A stretch of DNA of 64,000 nt from Solea solea (taxonomy: Eukaryota > Chordata > Actinopteri > Pleuronectiformes > Soleidae), in NCBI RefSeq assembly GCF_958295425.1, contig NC_081146.1, positions 19,787,458 to 19,851,457 of the forward strand. Reading direction: 5' to 3'. Below are positions 50,326 to 61,066 of the stretch, piece by piece; position 1 is the stretch's first letter; the number at the start of each line of letters is the position of its first letter. Below the pieces are notes generated by a model. The model ran no database searches and had not been told where the DNA came from. It saw only the letters and a program-made list of their open reading frames with translations. The position numbers were made by a program, and so were the translations under genes.

Positions 50326-51043
50326 GTAGATGCCAGAAACAGTCTCTAGTCTGTCAGCGGGAAGTGACGACTGCGACACTTTGTTACATCACAGGCACAG
50401 TCGCACATCGCACACTCAGACTCACTCGCCAAAGTGCAGTTCATGCACACGTCTTTTGTCCAAGTTTTCTGCCGTTTCCTTTTTCCAGACCACAGGATGT
50501 TGTTTCTCCCTGGCAGAGTAGACCGCATGGGTTTGAAGGTTACAGGAAATAATAATTATAATAAGCCAGAAACAAACAATAAGCAATCATGTCTTTGAAA
50601 AGAGGGAAGACGTTTTTTCACAGATGATTCATGGGAAGCATCAGCTCTGCAGTGAATGAAGCAGCTGAAAGTCAATATCACACATCCTGCAATTTTCCAC
50701 GAGTGTCACAATACACACTTCGTACCACAGAATTCTGGTTTCAGTGTTATCGTCTTTGCTCTTCATCTCACGCTCCATTACTTAATAAGCCTCCTCTACG
50801 CCCCCCCCCACATCATATCCTCATTATCACCTTCATCCTCAAAGCTCTGATCCCCCACAGTCTTATCATCATCATCATCACCATCTCTGTTACTTCCCTT
50901 CCCTTTTCCTCCTTTTCTTCCTCTTCCTCTTCCTCTGTATTGTCGCCACATGCCATCTGTGCTGTTTTCTTTCTGCTCCTCTTCCTCCCCCTCCTCACTG
51001 CCTGGCTCTCGCCAACAGGGCTAACTGTTTACCTGCTTCCATG

Positions 51044-51075
51044 TCAAGACAGACAGACAGACAGACAGACAGACA
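51044..51075 (+). repeat. (GACA)n microsatellite
   Basis: Seven to eight GACA units. Confidence 0.94.
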
Positions 51076-51414
51076 GTGAGAGGGGAAGGGAACATGCTCA
51101 TGCAAGTTATGACGTTTCGTTTTTTTTTTCTTTTTACAGCAAAGTTTTGGTCCCAGCTGCTCAGTTTCTGTGTCCACTCAAGACAGAGATGTTTGGTTGA
51201 ATAAGATGTGATCAGATGTGCTGTCAGACAAATTCATCTTCTTTTCTGCTTTCCATTCTTCTTTACACCCACCTCTCTTTCCCTAATCTCCTTCCCTTCC
51301 CCCTTCTTTCTCTCCTCTCTCCTTCCCCGACCGGTCGAGGCAGATAGTCATAAACTCTGAGTCTGGTTCTGTCGGGAAGTGCTTGGTCATTGTGTTCCTG
51401 TTGGGTTTCTCTCT

Positions 51415-51500
51415 AATAACAGTAAGGTGATGACCGTGTAAAGTGCCTTGGGATAATGTAGGTTATGAATCGGCACCATACAAATAATATTTCATTTGAT
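51415..51500 (+). repeat. Fish dispersed repeat tail (TAAAGTGCCTTGGGATAATG)
   Basis: GTGTAAAGTGCCTTGGGATAATGTAGGTTATGAATCGGC..CCATACAAATAA matches a common fish SINE/LINE tail. Confidence 0.5.
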
Positions 51501-52286
51501 TGAATAATGCAAAATGAAAGAAAATAAACAGAACTAATTGTATCACAAAAATCATCAAAAATACTGAAAACCAAGAAAAAATTGAAAAAAACAATAGTTA
51601 TTTAACAAAAGTAACACCAGTGCACATACACACTACAGTATACATAATGTACACTTTTCACAGTGCAAAATTATATTTATATGACATAAAAAGTTAATCA
51701 TTGTGATAATCTGACTAAAACTAGACTTTCAAAATGCATGTAAACAAAACTGAAATGGTCCTAAATCAAATTTTCAAATCAAGTTGGATTAACACCCAGA
51801 TTTACTTTTGCGTGTTTATGTTCAGCTGGACCCAAACTGGTTTAGGTCTTAGCAAAAACCGAGCACTGGCTTAGGCCTTAGCTCGGCACTTGGCAAAGAA
51901 AAATAATTTAGAAAATGCCAGAACACAGAAGGAGACAACAGCAGGAAAACAAGCCAAAATCCAGAGCTGTGCACAATGTATTGTTTTAACCAAGATATGC
52001 TAATACGATGTGCACATTTCAAATGTTGCTGCCAATTTCATGTGTCAGCAATTAGTTTGGCAAGTATCTGTTGAGTCACTTTGAAATTCAGACAGAATGA
52101 AATGTGACTGATAATAAAACAATTAGTTTCCGTCAGCGTTAAATAAAAAAAAGCTTCAACTTCAATGAAATATCAGGGCTCACAACTCTTTTTTTGAAGC
52201 AAAATAAATGTATTTCTACTGAAGACAAGTGGCATAAATGTGTCTTATTTTGTACATTTAATACAGTTAACGCCAGTCTTTTCGTC

Positions 52287-52352
52287 TTTGATTACATAAA
52301 GTGATAGTGCTTGGCAGCAGTGAAGGCTGGTACAATGAAGCGACTGCTGCTG

Positions 52353-52393
<41 letters not shown>

Positions 52394-52656
52394 AAGTTAT
52401 CGCTGTTGCTGCAGTATGGTGATGCTGCAACTATATGACCCTACAGAGGGCTTTTAATTTGATATAGGAAGTTTTTGATTACATAACTACACAAAGAAAT
52501 AGTGGCAGCAAAGGGAACGCTGCTTGGCTGCAGTGCAGTGAAGCAGAATGAAGCGACCGCCGCCGCTGCTCGTTTTTTGCTGTTGCTGCAATATTGTGAT
52601 GTCACAACCACACATGTATGACTCTACTGAGGGCTTTTAATTTGATATAGGAAGTT
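52287..52656. repeat. Two-unit tandem duplication with CTG tract in unit 1
   Basis: Unit 1 (52287-52473) and unit 2 (52474-52656) each start TTTGATTACATAA, pass AATGAAGCGAC, CGCTGTTGCTGCA or TGCTGTTGCTGCA, and end GAGGGCTTTTAATTTGATATAGGAAGTT. The CTG tract at 52344-52393 (one CTC interruption) is replaced in unit 2 by a short CCG/CTG run. Confidence 0.85.
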
Positions 52657-54092
52657 CAGACACAAGGGTGTGGAGATGGGGAAGAGAGGGAAAGGTAGAT
52701 TCAAGCAGCTATCTCAAGGTTTTATAGATTTTATAAAACCTAATTAATGCATTTCCAATCTGACATATGCGCCACCTGGGTATTCGACAACAGAACCCAC
52801 AAATCCCGGTGGACGACTGCAACATCAAAAATTATCCATACGCTTTGTCAGCCTCTTTGGAACAGCATACAACTGTGTTCCAAGGACTGGGCTCACTTCA
52901 TCAGACTGCTATCAACGTCTGATACTACGGTGGCCTCCCCCATACTTGAAAACAGTGTTCCTCTTTCTAAGCTACAACTTTTTTTTTATTTAAGGAAAGG
53001 AACAATGTATATTAATACACATTAAAATGTAAATATGCCAGGTTCTGTAGCCTGAGGCTTATTTCCGCCTGTAGCCTCTTGGCAGGTTGATGTTAAAAGG
53101 GGTAAAAATGGAAATACATTCAAGGGAAACAAAAACATAAGGACATGAGAGCTCACAGAAAGTTACATAAAGGAGGACATATACATACACACACATACAT
53201 ACTCTTATACATATACAATACATACACATAAACAGCTGTTTACATTGGGTGGTAGACAAGTGCTAATGTTGCACTCTGGTGGAAATGCACTTAAACCTAT
53301 TGCACAAACCCCCTTATGCATCATTTCACATCTGTTTAGATGTTGTTTAGATGATCTGTCACTGAAGGGGAGACACTGTTCCAAAAGGACAACCTTTGAA
53401 CGAGAGGACATTTTTAGAAAACGATGTCCGCTCACAGTCACCTCTACCAGTGGCTCTAGAGCAACTGCTAGCTTCTTTGTGTAATAAACTCAGTCAGCTT
53501 CAAAGCTCAAAACACAAATAAAGGATTTATGAGTAAAGAATTTTAAAGTAATTATACAAACTGTCTCATGTGGCGTTTATTCAATTGCTGCCAGTAAATC
53601 CTCCTAAAAGTTAAATACTGGGCTTTTCAGTGTCTATGCATTCAATGCTTAAAGGGAGTTGTGTTCGTTTTCAGGTGATTTAGCCAAACTCATATTGCTT
53701 GTGTGGTTGTTACTTGTTAGCGTGTCCTGTTTTTCTTCAATGCTCATTACCATGGCAACAGTCAAACTCACTCTTAAAGTTAGATGACAAAAATAGAAGT
53801 TCACAGAACAACATAAAAAAGTGCTTGGACAAATCTTACCTTTATTTACCGGACTTTTATTAAAAAAGTAACAGGTTTGTTTTTATGTGGGATGAAACAA
53901 ACCTCTCATGGCACCTTTTAAAAAAAGAGATATGTTGACATGGCTGCAGGTACGACCAACAATACGCTTCAGGGAGCTTCAGGGTGCATTCACACCAGCC
54001 TTTCTCAATCAAACCCGAGTTGTGAAAGTGAGGTGTGAAAGTGCAACCGAACTCTGATGTGCACCGGATTTGGTGCAGCCCCACAAGTACGA

Positions 54093-54182
54093 GGGGAGTA
54101 CGTTATTCAAGAGGTTCGGTTGATTTAGCTAAAGTCCCCAATCGTGTGGCGGACTGTTAGGTGTAAAAACGACCTTAAACAT
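54093..54182. repeat. Unnamed dispersed repeat, copy B (TACGTTATTCAA)
   Basis: GAGGGGAGTACGTTATTCAAGAG, GCGGACTGTTAGGTG and ACGACCTTAAAC match copy A. The sequence before it (GTGCATTCACACCAGCC..) resembles a fish MITE. Confidence 0.5.
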
Positions 54183-54189
54183 TTAGTGA

Positions 54190-54335
54190 ATCTCTATCCT
54201 AGTCTACATGCCGACGTGTTTCCAGGCAGGACACTTAACGTTGCTGTGTGAGTGAATGGCAAACCTATTATGTAAAGCAGCTTTGAGTGGTCATCGAGAC
54301 TAGAAAAGCGCGATATAAATACAGGCCATTTACCG
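54190..54335 (+). repeat. Fish dispersed repeat tail (GCTTTGAGTGGTCATCGAGAC)
   Basis: AAGCAGCTTTGAGTGGTCATC, CTAGAAAAGCGCGATATAAATAC and GGCCATTTACC are the hallmark tail of an abundant teleost repeat. A CA microsatellite follows immediately. Confidence 0.6.
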
Positions 54336-54343
54336 TACAGGTC

Positions 54344-54377
<34 letters not shown>
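54344..54377 (+). repeat. (CA)n microsatellite
   Basis: Uninterrupted CA repeat immediately after a fish repeat tail. Confidence 0.95.
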
Positions 54378-54381
<4 letters not shown>

Positions 54382-56999
54382 AATATCCCATTATTTCTGA
54401 GAGAAACAGTCAATTACAGTGAATCATGTATGAGGGGAAACTGCTATTTAAATCAGATTACTTAAAGATCAGTCAGAGGAAGAGGATGCAATTTTTCAAT
54501 CATATGTGAGTCCACGGTAAATGTACATACAATACTTTATGTGCAATGATTTGGAGTAAAAAAAACAACAACATTTTACTTTCATTAAAATGAGGGACCG
54601 CAGTTATGGACTTTTTTATTTACAGCAGATTCACGAGTCAACTAAAATGCTCATTTCAGATTAGGAAATGATCTATTAACAATTTCAAAGTGTATTTTAT
54701 TTTGTCAATTTTTTTTTTATTTATTACTATTATTGGTGTTTAACAGCAGTAAGAATGCATTTGTCTGGTAGATAAGAGCGTCTCCCTGTAATATATCTGT
54801 CTCCTGTGTACAGTTGGTTTTATTTACGGTGTCACATGTAGTTGACCTCCTCGTGTTTGATGGTGATCTTCAGAGTGCCTCTGTTTTTGTCGTACTCATT
54901 TCTTCATCCTTCAGATTTAAGTGTCTGCTGATCAGATCTTGGCAGAACCTCGTTGGACGTGGGTGCGGAGGTTGGGGGGTGGGGGGGGGGGAGCGGCATC
55001 ATTTATCTCGCCATTCAAGTCTGGCATTTTCAAATCACACTAATTAACCTGTGCGTCTGTGCCTGTGTTTGTGAAAAAGGTGGGGTCGGCGTAATTCACC
55101 GGGGCAGGACAGGTTTACTGTTGCCTTGCATTTTCTGACATTTTAAAGCTTTGCTTCAAATTTATGTGAAAGCAGGAGAACAGGAGCTGGATGCTGGACA
55201 GAGGAGGGGAGAAAACAGAAGAGCAGAGAAGTGGGACAGCAAGATGATTGCAGAGTAAAATCAAAGAGACAAAGTAAGAGGATGAATAGAGGGGAGAAAG
55301 AGAAGACAGGGCAGACAAGTTCAGAGAGTAATAAGAGAGTAACTGAGCTAGAGAGGGGAGGATAGACAGAAGATTATATGAGACTGAAAAAGGTGGCTAG
55401 ACAGATGATCAGAGTGATAGAAGAGACAAAATGAAAGACAGAGTGAGGAGAGGAGAGGCTGGCCAATTTACTGAGGCTTCACTAATTGCCACTCAGAAGA
55501 AAGGGGAGAGGGCTCTCTCCAAAGAATGGTCATACTGGTCTGTTCTTTGAATCAGATCTCTTTTCCTGCCGCCCCACCCCCTTTTGCCTCCTCACTGCCA
55601 CCCACTCTCGTCTAGACGAGAGCAGAACAAGCTGTTCTTGTTATGCCAGGAACGAGAGGAAAAAAGTGCAGTGTCACTTGGTCGCTTACTGCCAGAAATG
55701 TCGGGGCGAATCGGAAAGGACTCGCAGCAGGAGCAGACCTGCGAGGTGTGTCCATGTCTGCCGTGGTGTAAGTGCAGGTACGAGCCAACTGTGTTTGTTC
55801 GTGTTGATTAAACACAGCTGCATCGACCCCTCCCCAACCGCCCCTAATGGATTTCATTAAAATGTTTCCTTCCACTTTCCCCCGTGAAGGATTACTTTTT
55901 GCTTCCATCTTCCATCTGTTGCCTCGTCAAGGACAAAAGCTCCGAAAAGAGAACAAATTCCAACCAGAAGTGCGAAAAATCTCACTGAGACTTGATTACA
56001 GTGGTCAATTAGACCTGTGTAATCAATTTAAGTAATGAGTTTGGCGCACAGGAGTGAAACTGATTTGTTGCCATGGCAAAGGCATCATTCAGCTGAATAT
56101 TTTAGTGGGTGTCTTGTCTAAATCAGTCCAATTTTGTGAGCCTCACGTACTCTCCATACGACTCATTAGCTTGACTCAACATTTGAAATTATTCTCGAAA
56201 GACAATTTAACACTTTCTGTATTTTCTTTTTTTTTTATATATGTATTGCTGCCCGGTGTCAGGTCTGTTGTGCCATTCTGGATGGTTCCATGTTACTGAG
56301 CTTTAATCCTCTCGGCATCCGAACTAAAACATTGGGCTGAGCTCGGTGTGCTGTGTCTGATTAGCTTCTTTTCATTCTGTGGCCATCTTATTTAGAACAC
56401 AGGAAATGAACACGGCAGAGGAGCTCAGATGTTGTCTTACATCTGGTTTAATCCTCTCGGACCTCTGGGTCAAAGATGAGCTGATGAGTCCCATTAATCC
56501 CACACACACACACACACTTATTACTCTCTCTGCGCCACATGCACAGGTTTTGTAGCCTGCACTCAGAGTAGGTGTGTGTAAAAAAAGTAACTGGAGACAC
56601 CATCCATCTGCATTCACCTGCATGATGAGGAGGTTTACGCTACTGGCACTTTGCCAAGAAACGTAGCTAGCGGGAAGATTGCCAAGAAGCAAACAAGGAT
56701 GTGAAAACACATTTATTTTTAAATCCCTCTCTTAAAAGGATATCAATAATGCTTGTTGGTGAATAACATGAATGTATTTGTGAGGTATACCTGAAATGAT
56801 GAAAGTGGATCTGGAACCACGAGGAACGTGCACTTAGTTATCTCATTTCCTGCAGGAGACAGGAAGTCACAACTTCCTATTTCATGTAGCTTTCAAGAGG
56901 AGCAAGACATCACAGATAACCACAAACATCTGACTCACATGCTTGTCCTGCTTAAACCCTTTGTTCGGGGCTCCCGTCCTTTCTCATCCTTGTGCAGAC

Positions 57000-57500
57000 T
57001 TTACATTTACATTGAAGCATTTAGCAGACTTTCAAAAGAGGAATAAGCTTCATAGAAGTAGTCTTGGAAAGAAATCCACTCGATAGGAACAGTGGACTGA
57101 TAGAGGGTGAGAGTGCAGAAGTGGATCCAAGTGCAGAAGGAGATCGTGCAGGGCAGGGGGGTAAGGTAAGGTTAGTGCTACGACAGAAGATGCTCTTGGA
57201 AGAGCTGCGTCTTCAAGAACTTCTTGAAGATAGACAGGGACGCCTCTGTTCTGGTCTTTGTATCAGCGTGGAACGACGCACGAAAAGAGTCTGGATTGGA
57301 TGTTGGCACTGCCAGACGACAATCCTTTGACGAACAGAGCAGTTGAGGGGTAACATGAGCCTCTATGAGAGCGTGAAGCACATGAAGCACTTTGTAGGCT
57401 AGCGTCAGTGATTTGAATTTGATGTGGACGGCTTAGGGTAGCCAGTGGAGCTCAATGAACGCCGCCGCGTTCTGGACCATCTGTAGCGGTTTCACACACA
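57000..57500 (-). repeat. Fish repeat, possible LINE ORF2 C-terminal remnant on minus strand
   Basis: The plus strand contains ACATTTACATTGAAGCATTTAGCAGAC, GATGCTCTTGGAAGAGCTGCGTCTTCAAGAACTTCTTGAAGAT and TGGTAGCC-like blocks of an abundant fish repeat. On the minus strand it reads SLSIFKKFLKTQLF, like the SxxxFKxxLKTHLF end of some fish LINE reverse-transcriptase proteins. Frames are broken. The class is an inference. Confidence 0.45.
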
Positions 57501-57832
57501 GGAGACCTGTTAGCAGGGCACTTTGCTGCAGTAAATAAAAAAACTTGACTTCACTTCTTTATTTTCTATATAAAGAAGTGAAATAGAAAAACGTTTCTAT
57601 ACAAACGGCCATCGAAGGTGCGAGACACAAAGGGCTTGTATTTAATGTCTGAATTATTTGTAGGTGTGTTTTGGGTGTAACATCGATTAAGCCAATCATA
57701 GTTCTGCTTGTCATTCCCTTTAAAAGGCACATGAATGCGGGAAACCAGAGAAGTGACTGATTTTCTGCTGAGGAAATGGATAAATCCAAAAATAAATGAT
57801 TTTCCGATGCCATCGTGTTGTTTGTTCTTTTC

Positions 57833-58060
57833 CGGCAACAGTACTGCAGTTAACACATCGTCTCTTTCTACTTCAGGGTGAAAGACAAGGGGCAGAATGC
57901 GAGTATTCGGATGTGAATTGAACTATCGAGGTATTTTTAGTCCGACTAAGAATAGTTTGATTTTACTTGGACTAACATGTTTACTTGACCCTCAGAAAAC
58001 CAAACGATTGTCTTAGTCTGACTAAAATCGGACTTTTAACATGCATGTAAACGCACTGAC
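57833..58060. mobile_element. Second copy (partial) of the TTTACATGCA MITE
   Basis: The last 53 bp (58007-58059) match 38107-38159 of the other copy with only two differences. It also shares GGCAACAGTACTGCAGTT at its left. The left inverted end is missing or lost. A much older trace of the same end occurs at 51695-51748. Confidence 0.65.
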
Positions 58061-58567
58061 TGATCGTTGTCAGAGTATAGATACGTTACTTTAACTGAAG
58101 GATTTCAAACACAGCTGCTTTAAGCTTTTTTCATCACTGATCGGGACAGTGGCACATCAAAGGAAAGACTAGAAAAAAAATACATTTATTCATTTGCTGG
58201 TTTGAACAGAAGACCATTTTCTGTGTCTGTTTCTGTTTGAACTCAGCCCAGAAACTGTGTTTTTACATTTGAGTTTCTGGGTAAAATGAAAAAGTGATAA
58301 GAAATAATTGTTTCACACGACCTTGCACATTCCAAGGCACAGTTAGGACTTCACATAACTGCAATATTTGAATATTGTGTTATACAGTAGTTTATCGATT
58401 CTTATATGTTTGTGGGTGTTTTTTTTTTCTTTTTTCATAACATCGCCTGTAAATGTGTTGTGATTATTCTCAATTGTGTGTGTTTCTTTTAAGGCTTTAC
58501 TCAAGCTGAACATTTGGAATCGCTTCACCCACTTTTCTTCTCCTGTTGTCACCCTCTTCCGTCACAG

Positions 58568-58708
58568 AGTGCAAGTTCCACTGCACCAATGGGAATTGTT
58601 TGCGTCTGGGCTCGCTGATCTGCAACCAGCTGAATAACTGTGGGGATAACAGCGATGAGGAGAACTGCCCCGTGGTCACCCAGCACCCGCCGCCAGGCAT
58701 CTTCAACT
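58568..58708 (+). CDS. ldlrad4: LDLRAD4 coding exon 2 (LDL-receptor class A domain)
   Basis: This symmetric phase 1-1 exon of 141 bp lies between a pyrimidine-rich CACAG acceptor (58563-58567) and a consensus GTAAGT donor (58709-58714). Joined to exon 1 it encodes residues 14-60. Six cysteines at residues 15, 19, 24, 32, 38 and 47 form an LDL-A module, with the diagnostic CGDNSDEENC at its end (residues 38-47). A linker ending HPPPGIFN follows, which matches my memory of human LDLRAD4 before its transmembrane segment. LDL-A modules normally fold around one calcium ion. Here Asp43 and Glu44 are kept but two usual ligand positions are Asn (33 and 37). LDLRAD3 is excluded because its first module and flanks differ. 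PMEPA1 lacks the module. The next exon, expected to start with the rest of a Ser codon and the membrane segment, is not in the window. Confidence 0.96.
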
Positions 58709-59340
58709 GTAAGTGCTGCAGGATAATGCTACACCTGTCACTCATGATGTCCCTCACACCACCAAACCACACAGGTTCCGTCCTCATCCCCTTTGATACA
58801 GTTGGAGTTTGACCGTTTTGTGACATGCAGGTTCTTAAAGTGATGATTTTGCACTCACTGTCCGAACATAACAAGCGTTTCCCCCTTTGAGTTATCTAGG
58901 CGTCATCTCCGATCAACAGGAAAAAAAATAAACATTTCAACCTAAGCAAACATGATTTCAACCTAAGCTACACCTTCCTCAGACGTCACACAAATGGGAT
59001 AGAACTATACCACTGAGGTTTGAATGTTTTATTGTTTTATGTGTGTGTTTTTCCACGATAATGACTTCCTCACGTCACATCAGTCCTCTGATTTCGCGGC
59101 TACTTGCTAAAAAATAAATGATTTTTCAGAATATGAAATACATAATAAATAAATAATGATGAAAATATTGATTCAAAGGGATTTTAATAATGGAGAGTTG
59201 AGTGTATTCTGCTTCTGCTCAGTGAAATAGTCCTTCAGGTTCTTTTGTGCTGGAACTACATTTACAGCAACCAAGTAATGTTCAGTGGTGGAAGTAAATA
59301 TTACATGATACACTGACTGGCAGGCTCATACGGAGTTCCA

Positions 59341-59530
59341 TATAGCCCCATTTCCACCAAGTGGTCCAGTTTGGTTCAGTTCTGTACGGTACGCAATTCC
59401 ATCTCCATTGTCATTTGTCGAGAAGGGCACCAAAATAACTAAACCGATGCGTGCCGTCTGTTTTTCACACTCTTCCCCTTGGGTACCAAGCAAAGTGGCG
59501 CGGCTCGTACAGGGAGCAGCTGGAGAACCA
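59341..59530. mobile_element. Possible MITE remnant related to the TTTCCAC..TGGTCC family
   Basis: The left part reads CCCCATTTCCACCAAGTGGTCC, then GTTTGGTTCAG..GTACGGTACGC, a layout like the GC-ended fish MITEs. The right inverted end is not clear. Confidence 0.35.
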
Positions 59531-59702
59531 TCGCTTTTGTGTGATGGTAGTGAAAAAACAACAGTGTCTGTCCGTGTAGCCTGCTGCCTTATCTCAAAAC
59601 AAAGCTTGTCGTCTTCTTGTGATAAACAGCCTCATGCCATGAAGAAACAACACTAAATGCTGGGTGTCCTCTATTGTAGCTCTTTATTTGTTGTGTCGCG
59701 TT

Positions 59703-59725
59703 CTTCTTCTTCTTCTTCTTCTTCC
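59703..59725 (+). repeat. (TTC)n microsatellite
   Basis: About eight TTC units, homopyrimidine. Confidence 0.93.
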
Positions 59726-60053
59726 ACAAAACTCTCTAAAGTGAAATTGTGTCTGGTTTCAGTCGCCATGTATGCACATGCACCATTTTTTGATTTTACA
59801 GTTCAGTGAAACACTAGTAAGGCATAGAAACTGTCAAAGGGTTAGAACAGAATCATGTCTGAAAACAGACACAGGTAAATGACATGATTTTGCACGCTTC
59901 CATTCCCTTTCACTTTTTTGTTTAAATGCCTTTGCTGCTTTCATACGCACACTCTCCACCACTCATCACCCCACCAACCACCTCCTTCTACCTCTTGCTG
60001 AGCAGCACTGGCCAGGGACCGAGATGAGAGTGTTCCCTCGACTCATCACGATC

Positions 60054-60057
<4 letters not shown>

Positions 60058-60084
<27 letters not shown>
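60058..60084 (+). repeat. (GA)n microsatellite
   Basis: Uninterrupted GA repeat. Confidence 0.95.
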
Positions 60085-60088
<4 letters not shown>

Positions 60089-60224
60089 AGGGAGAGGGTG
60101 AAGGACACCAATGGGCTGTGATGGCTGCCTGCCAGGCCACTTTGATGTGCTGCAGCATTCTCTTTCAACAACTTTTAGGAGAAGAGGGAAAACTTTTTAC
60201 AGCAGCAATTTCATCCTTGGCACA

Positions 60225-60226
<2 letters not shown>

Positions 60227-60259
<33 letters not shown>
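60227..60259 (+). repeat. (GT)n microsatellite
   Basis: Uninterrupted GT repeat. A second GT run lies at 60369-60394. Confidence 0.95.
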
Positions 60260-60260
<1 letters not shown>

Positions 60261-60363
60261 TGGGCTCTTTACTTACTTCTCTCCCTCACTCCCCCACCTC
60301 CATACCTTTGCCTCGCAAACTTTGTTGTGTAGTAAATTCTCACTTTTTGTCTTCCCGTCTCAA

Positions 60364-60394
<31 letters not shown>

Positions 60395-60940
60395 ATATGA
60401 AATATTTACCTGTGTTCTTCAAATATTTAACCGTCTGGAGTGAATGTTAATGTAAGTGTCTGCTGCTCGTGTTGTGAGAAAGCCGGATAATGATTCTAAT
60501 TTTCTTAGCTGGTGCATATTTTCCGGTGATGCCTGAGAGACACAGAGAGAGGCAGCGATGGGTGGGTGGCAAGAGAAAAGGAAAATAAAAGGAGATATTA
60601 CCCCAAAAAAAAAGAAAGAGTGGCAGGGGATTGCAAACAGTGCAGGCAGACTTCAGAAGAGGAGAGAGACACCACGGGGTGCTGGAAGTGAGACAGAGAG
60701 CCAAGCACAGAAATGAAAGTGGAAAAACACAGATAGCAAGAGTGAGCAAGACAGAGAGGGGGATGAGGTGGAGAAAGAGAGGCAGGGAGATGGAGAGGGA
60801 CATAGAAAATGTTTTTGTGGTAATGGAGTTTGCCATCTTGTTGTAGCCGCTGGCTGTTGCTGTGGCAGTGGCAGACAGATGGATCATGAATACTGTCTAG
60901 ACACACTGCAGCCCAATGCCCCGCATCTCACTCCCTGCAC

Positions 60941-61066
60941 CTCCTCTCCTCTCCTCTCCTCGCCTCTCCTCTCCTCTCCTCTCCTCTCCTCTCCTCTCCT
61001 CTCCTCTCCTCTCCTCTCCTCTCCTCTCCTCTCCTCTCCTCTCCTCGCCTCTCGTCTCCTCTCCTC
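60941..61066 (+). repeat. (CTCCT)n pentanucleotide array, about 25 units
   Basis: A 126-bp homopyrimidine tract with rare G interruptions (CGCCT, CGTCT near the right end). It is open in several frames but not coding. Confidence 0.95.

Larger units (their letters stand above)
31318..58567 (+). other. ldlrad4: LDLRAD4 intron between coding exons 1 and 2
   Basis: This intron is 27,250 bp, GT at 31318-31319 to AG at 58566-58567, inserted in the codon of Glu14. It contains no supported exon. Long first introns are usual for this gene in vertebrates. The interior is a mosaic of decayed DNA transposons, LINE/SINE tails and simple repeats, listed separately. Stretches where I recognise nothing include 31400-33040, 34700-35800, 38170-40100, 44000-45800, 54400-56900 and 58100-58550. 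Confidence 0.85.

Noticed and set aside
50631..51200. Longest open frame in the window (189 codons, + strand)
   Set aside because: It runs through CCTC/TCT-rich and GACA repeats, has no recognisable domain, and has no splice or promoter support. It is a low-complexity artefact.
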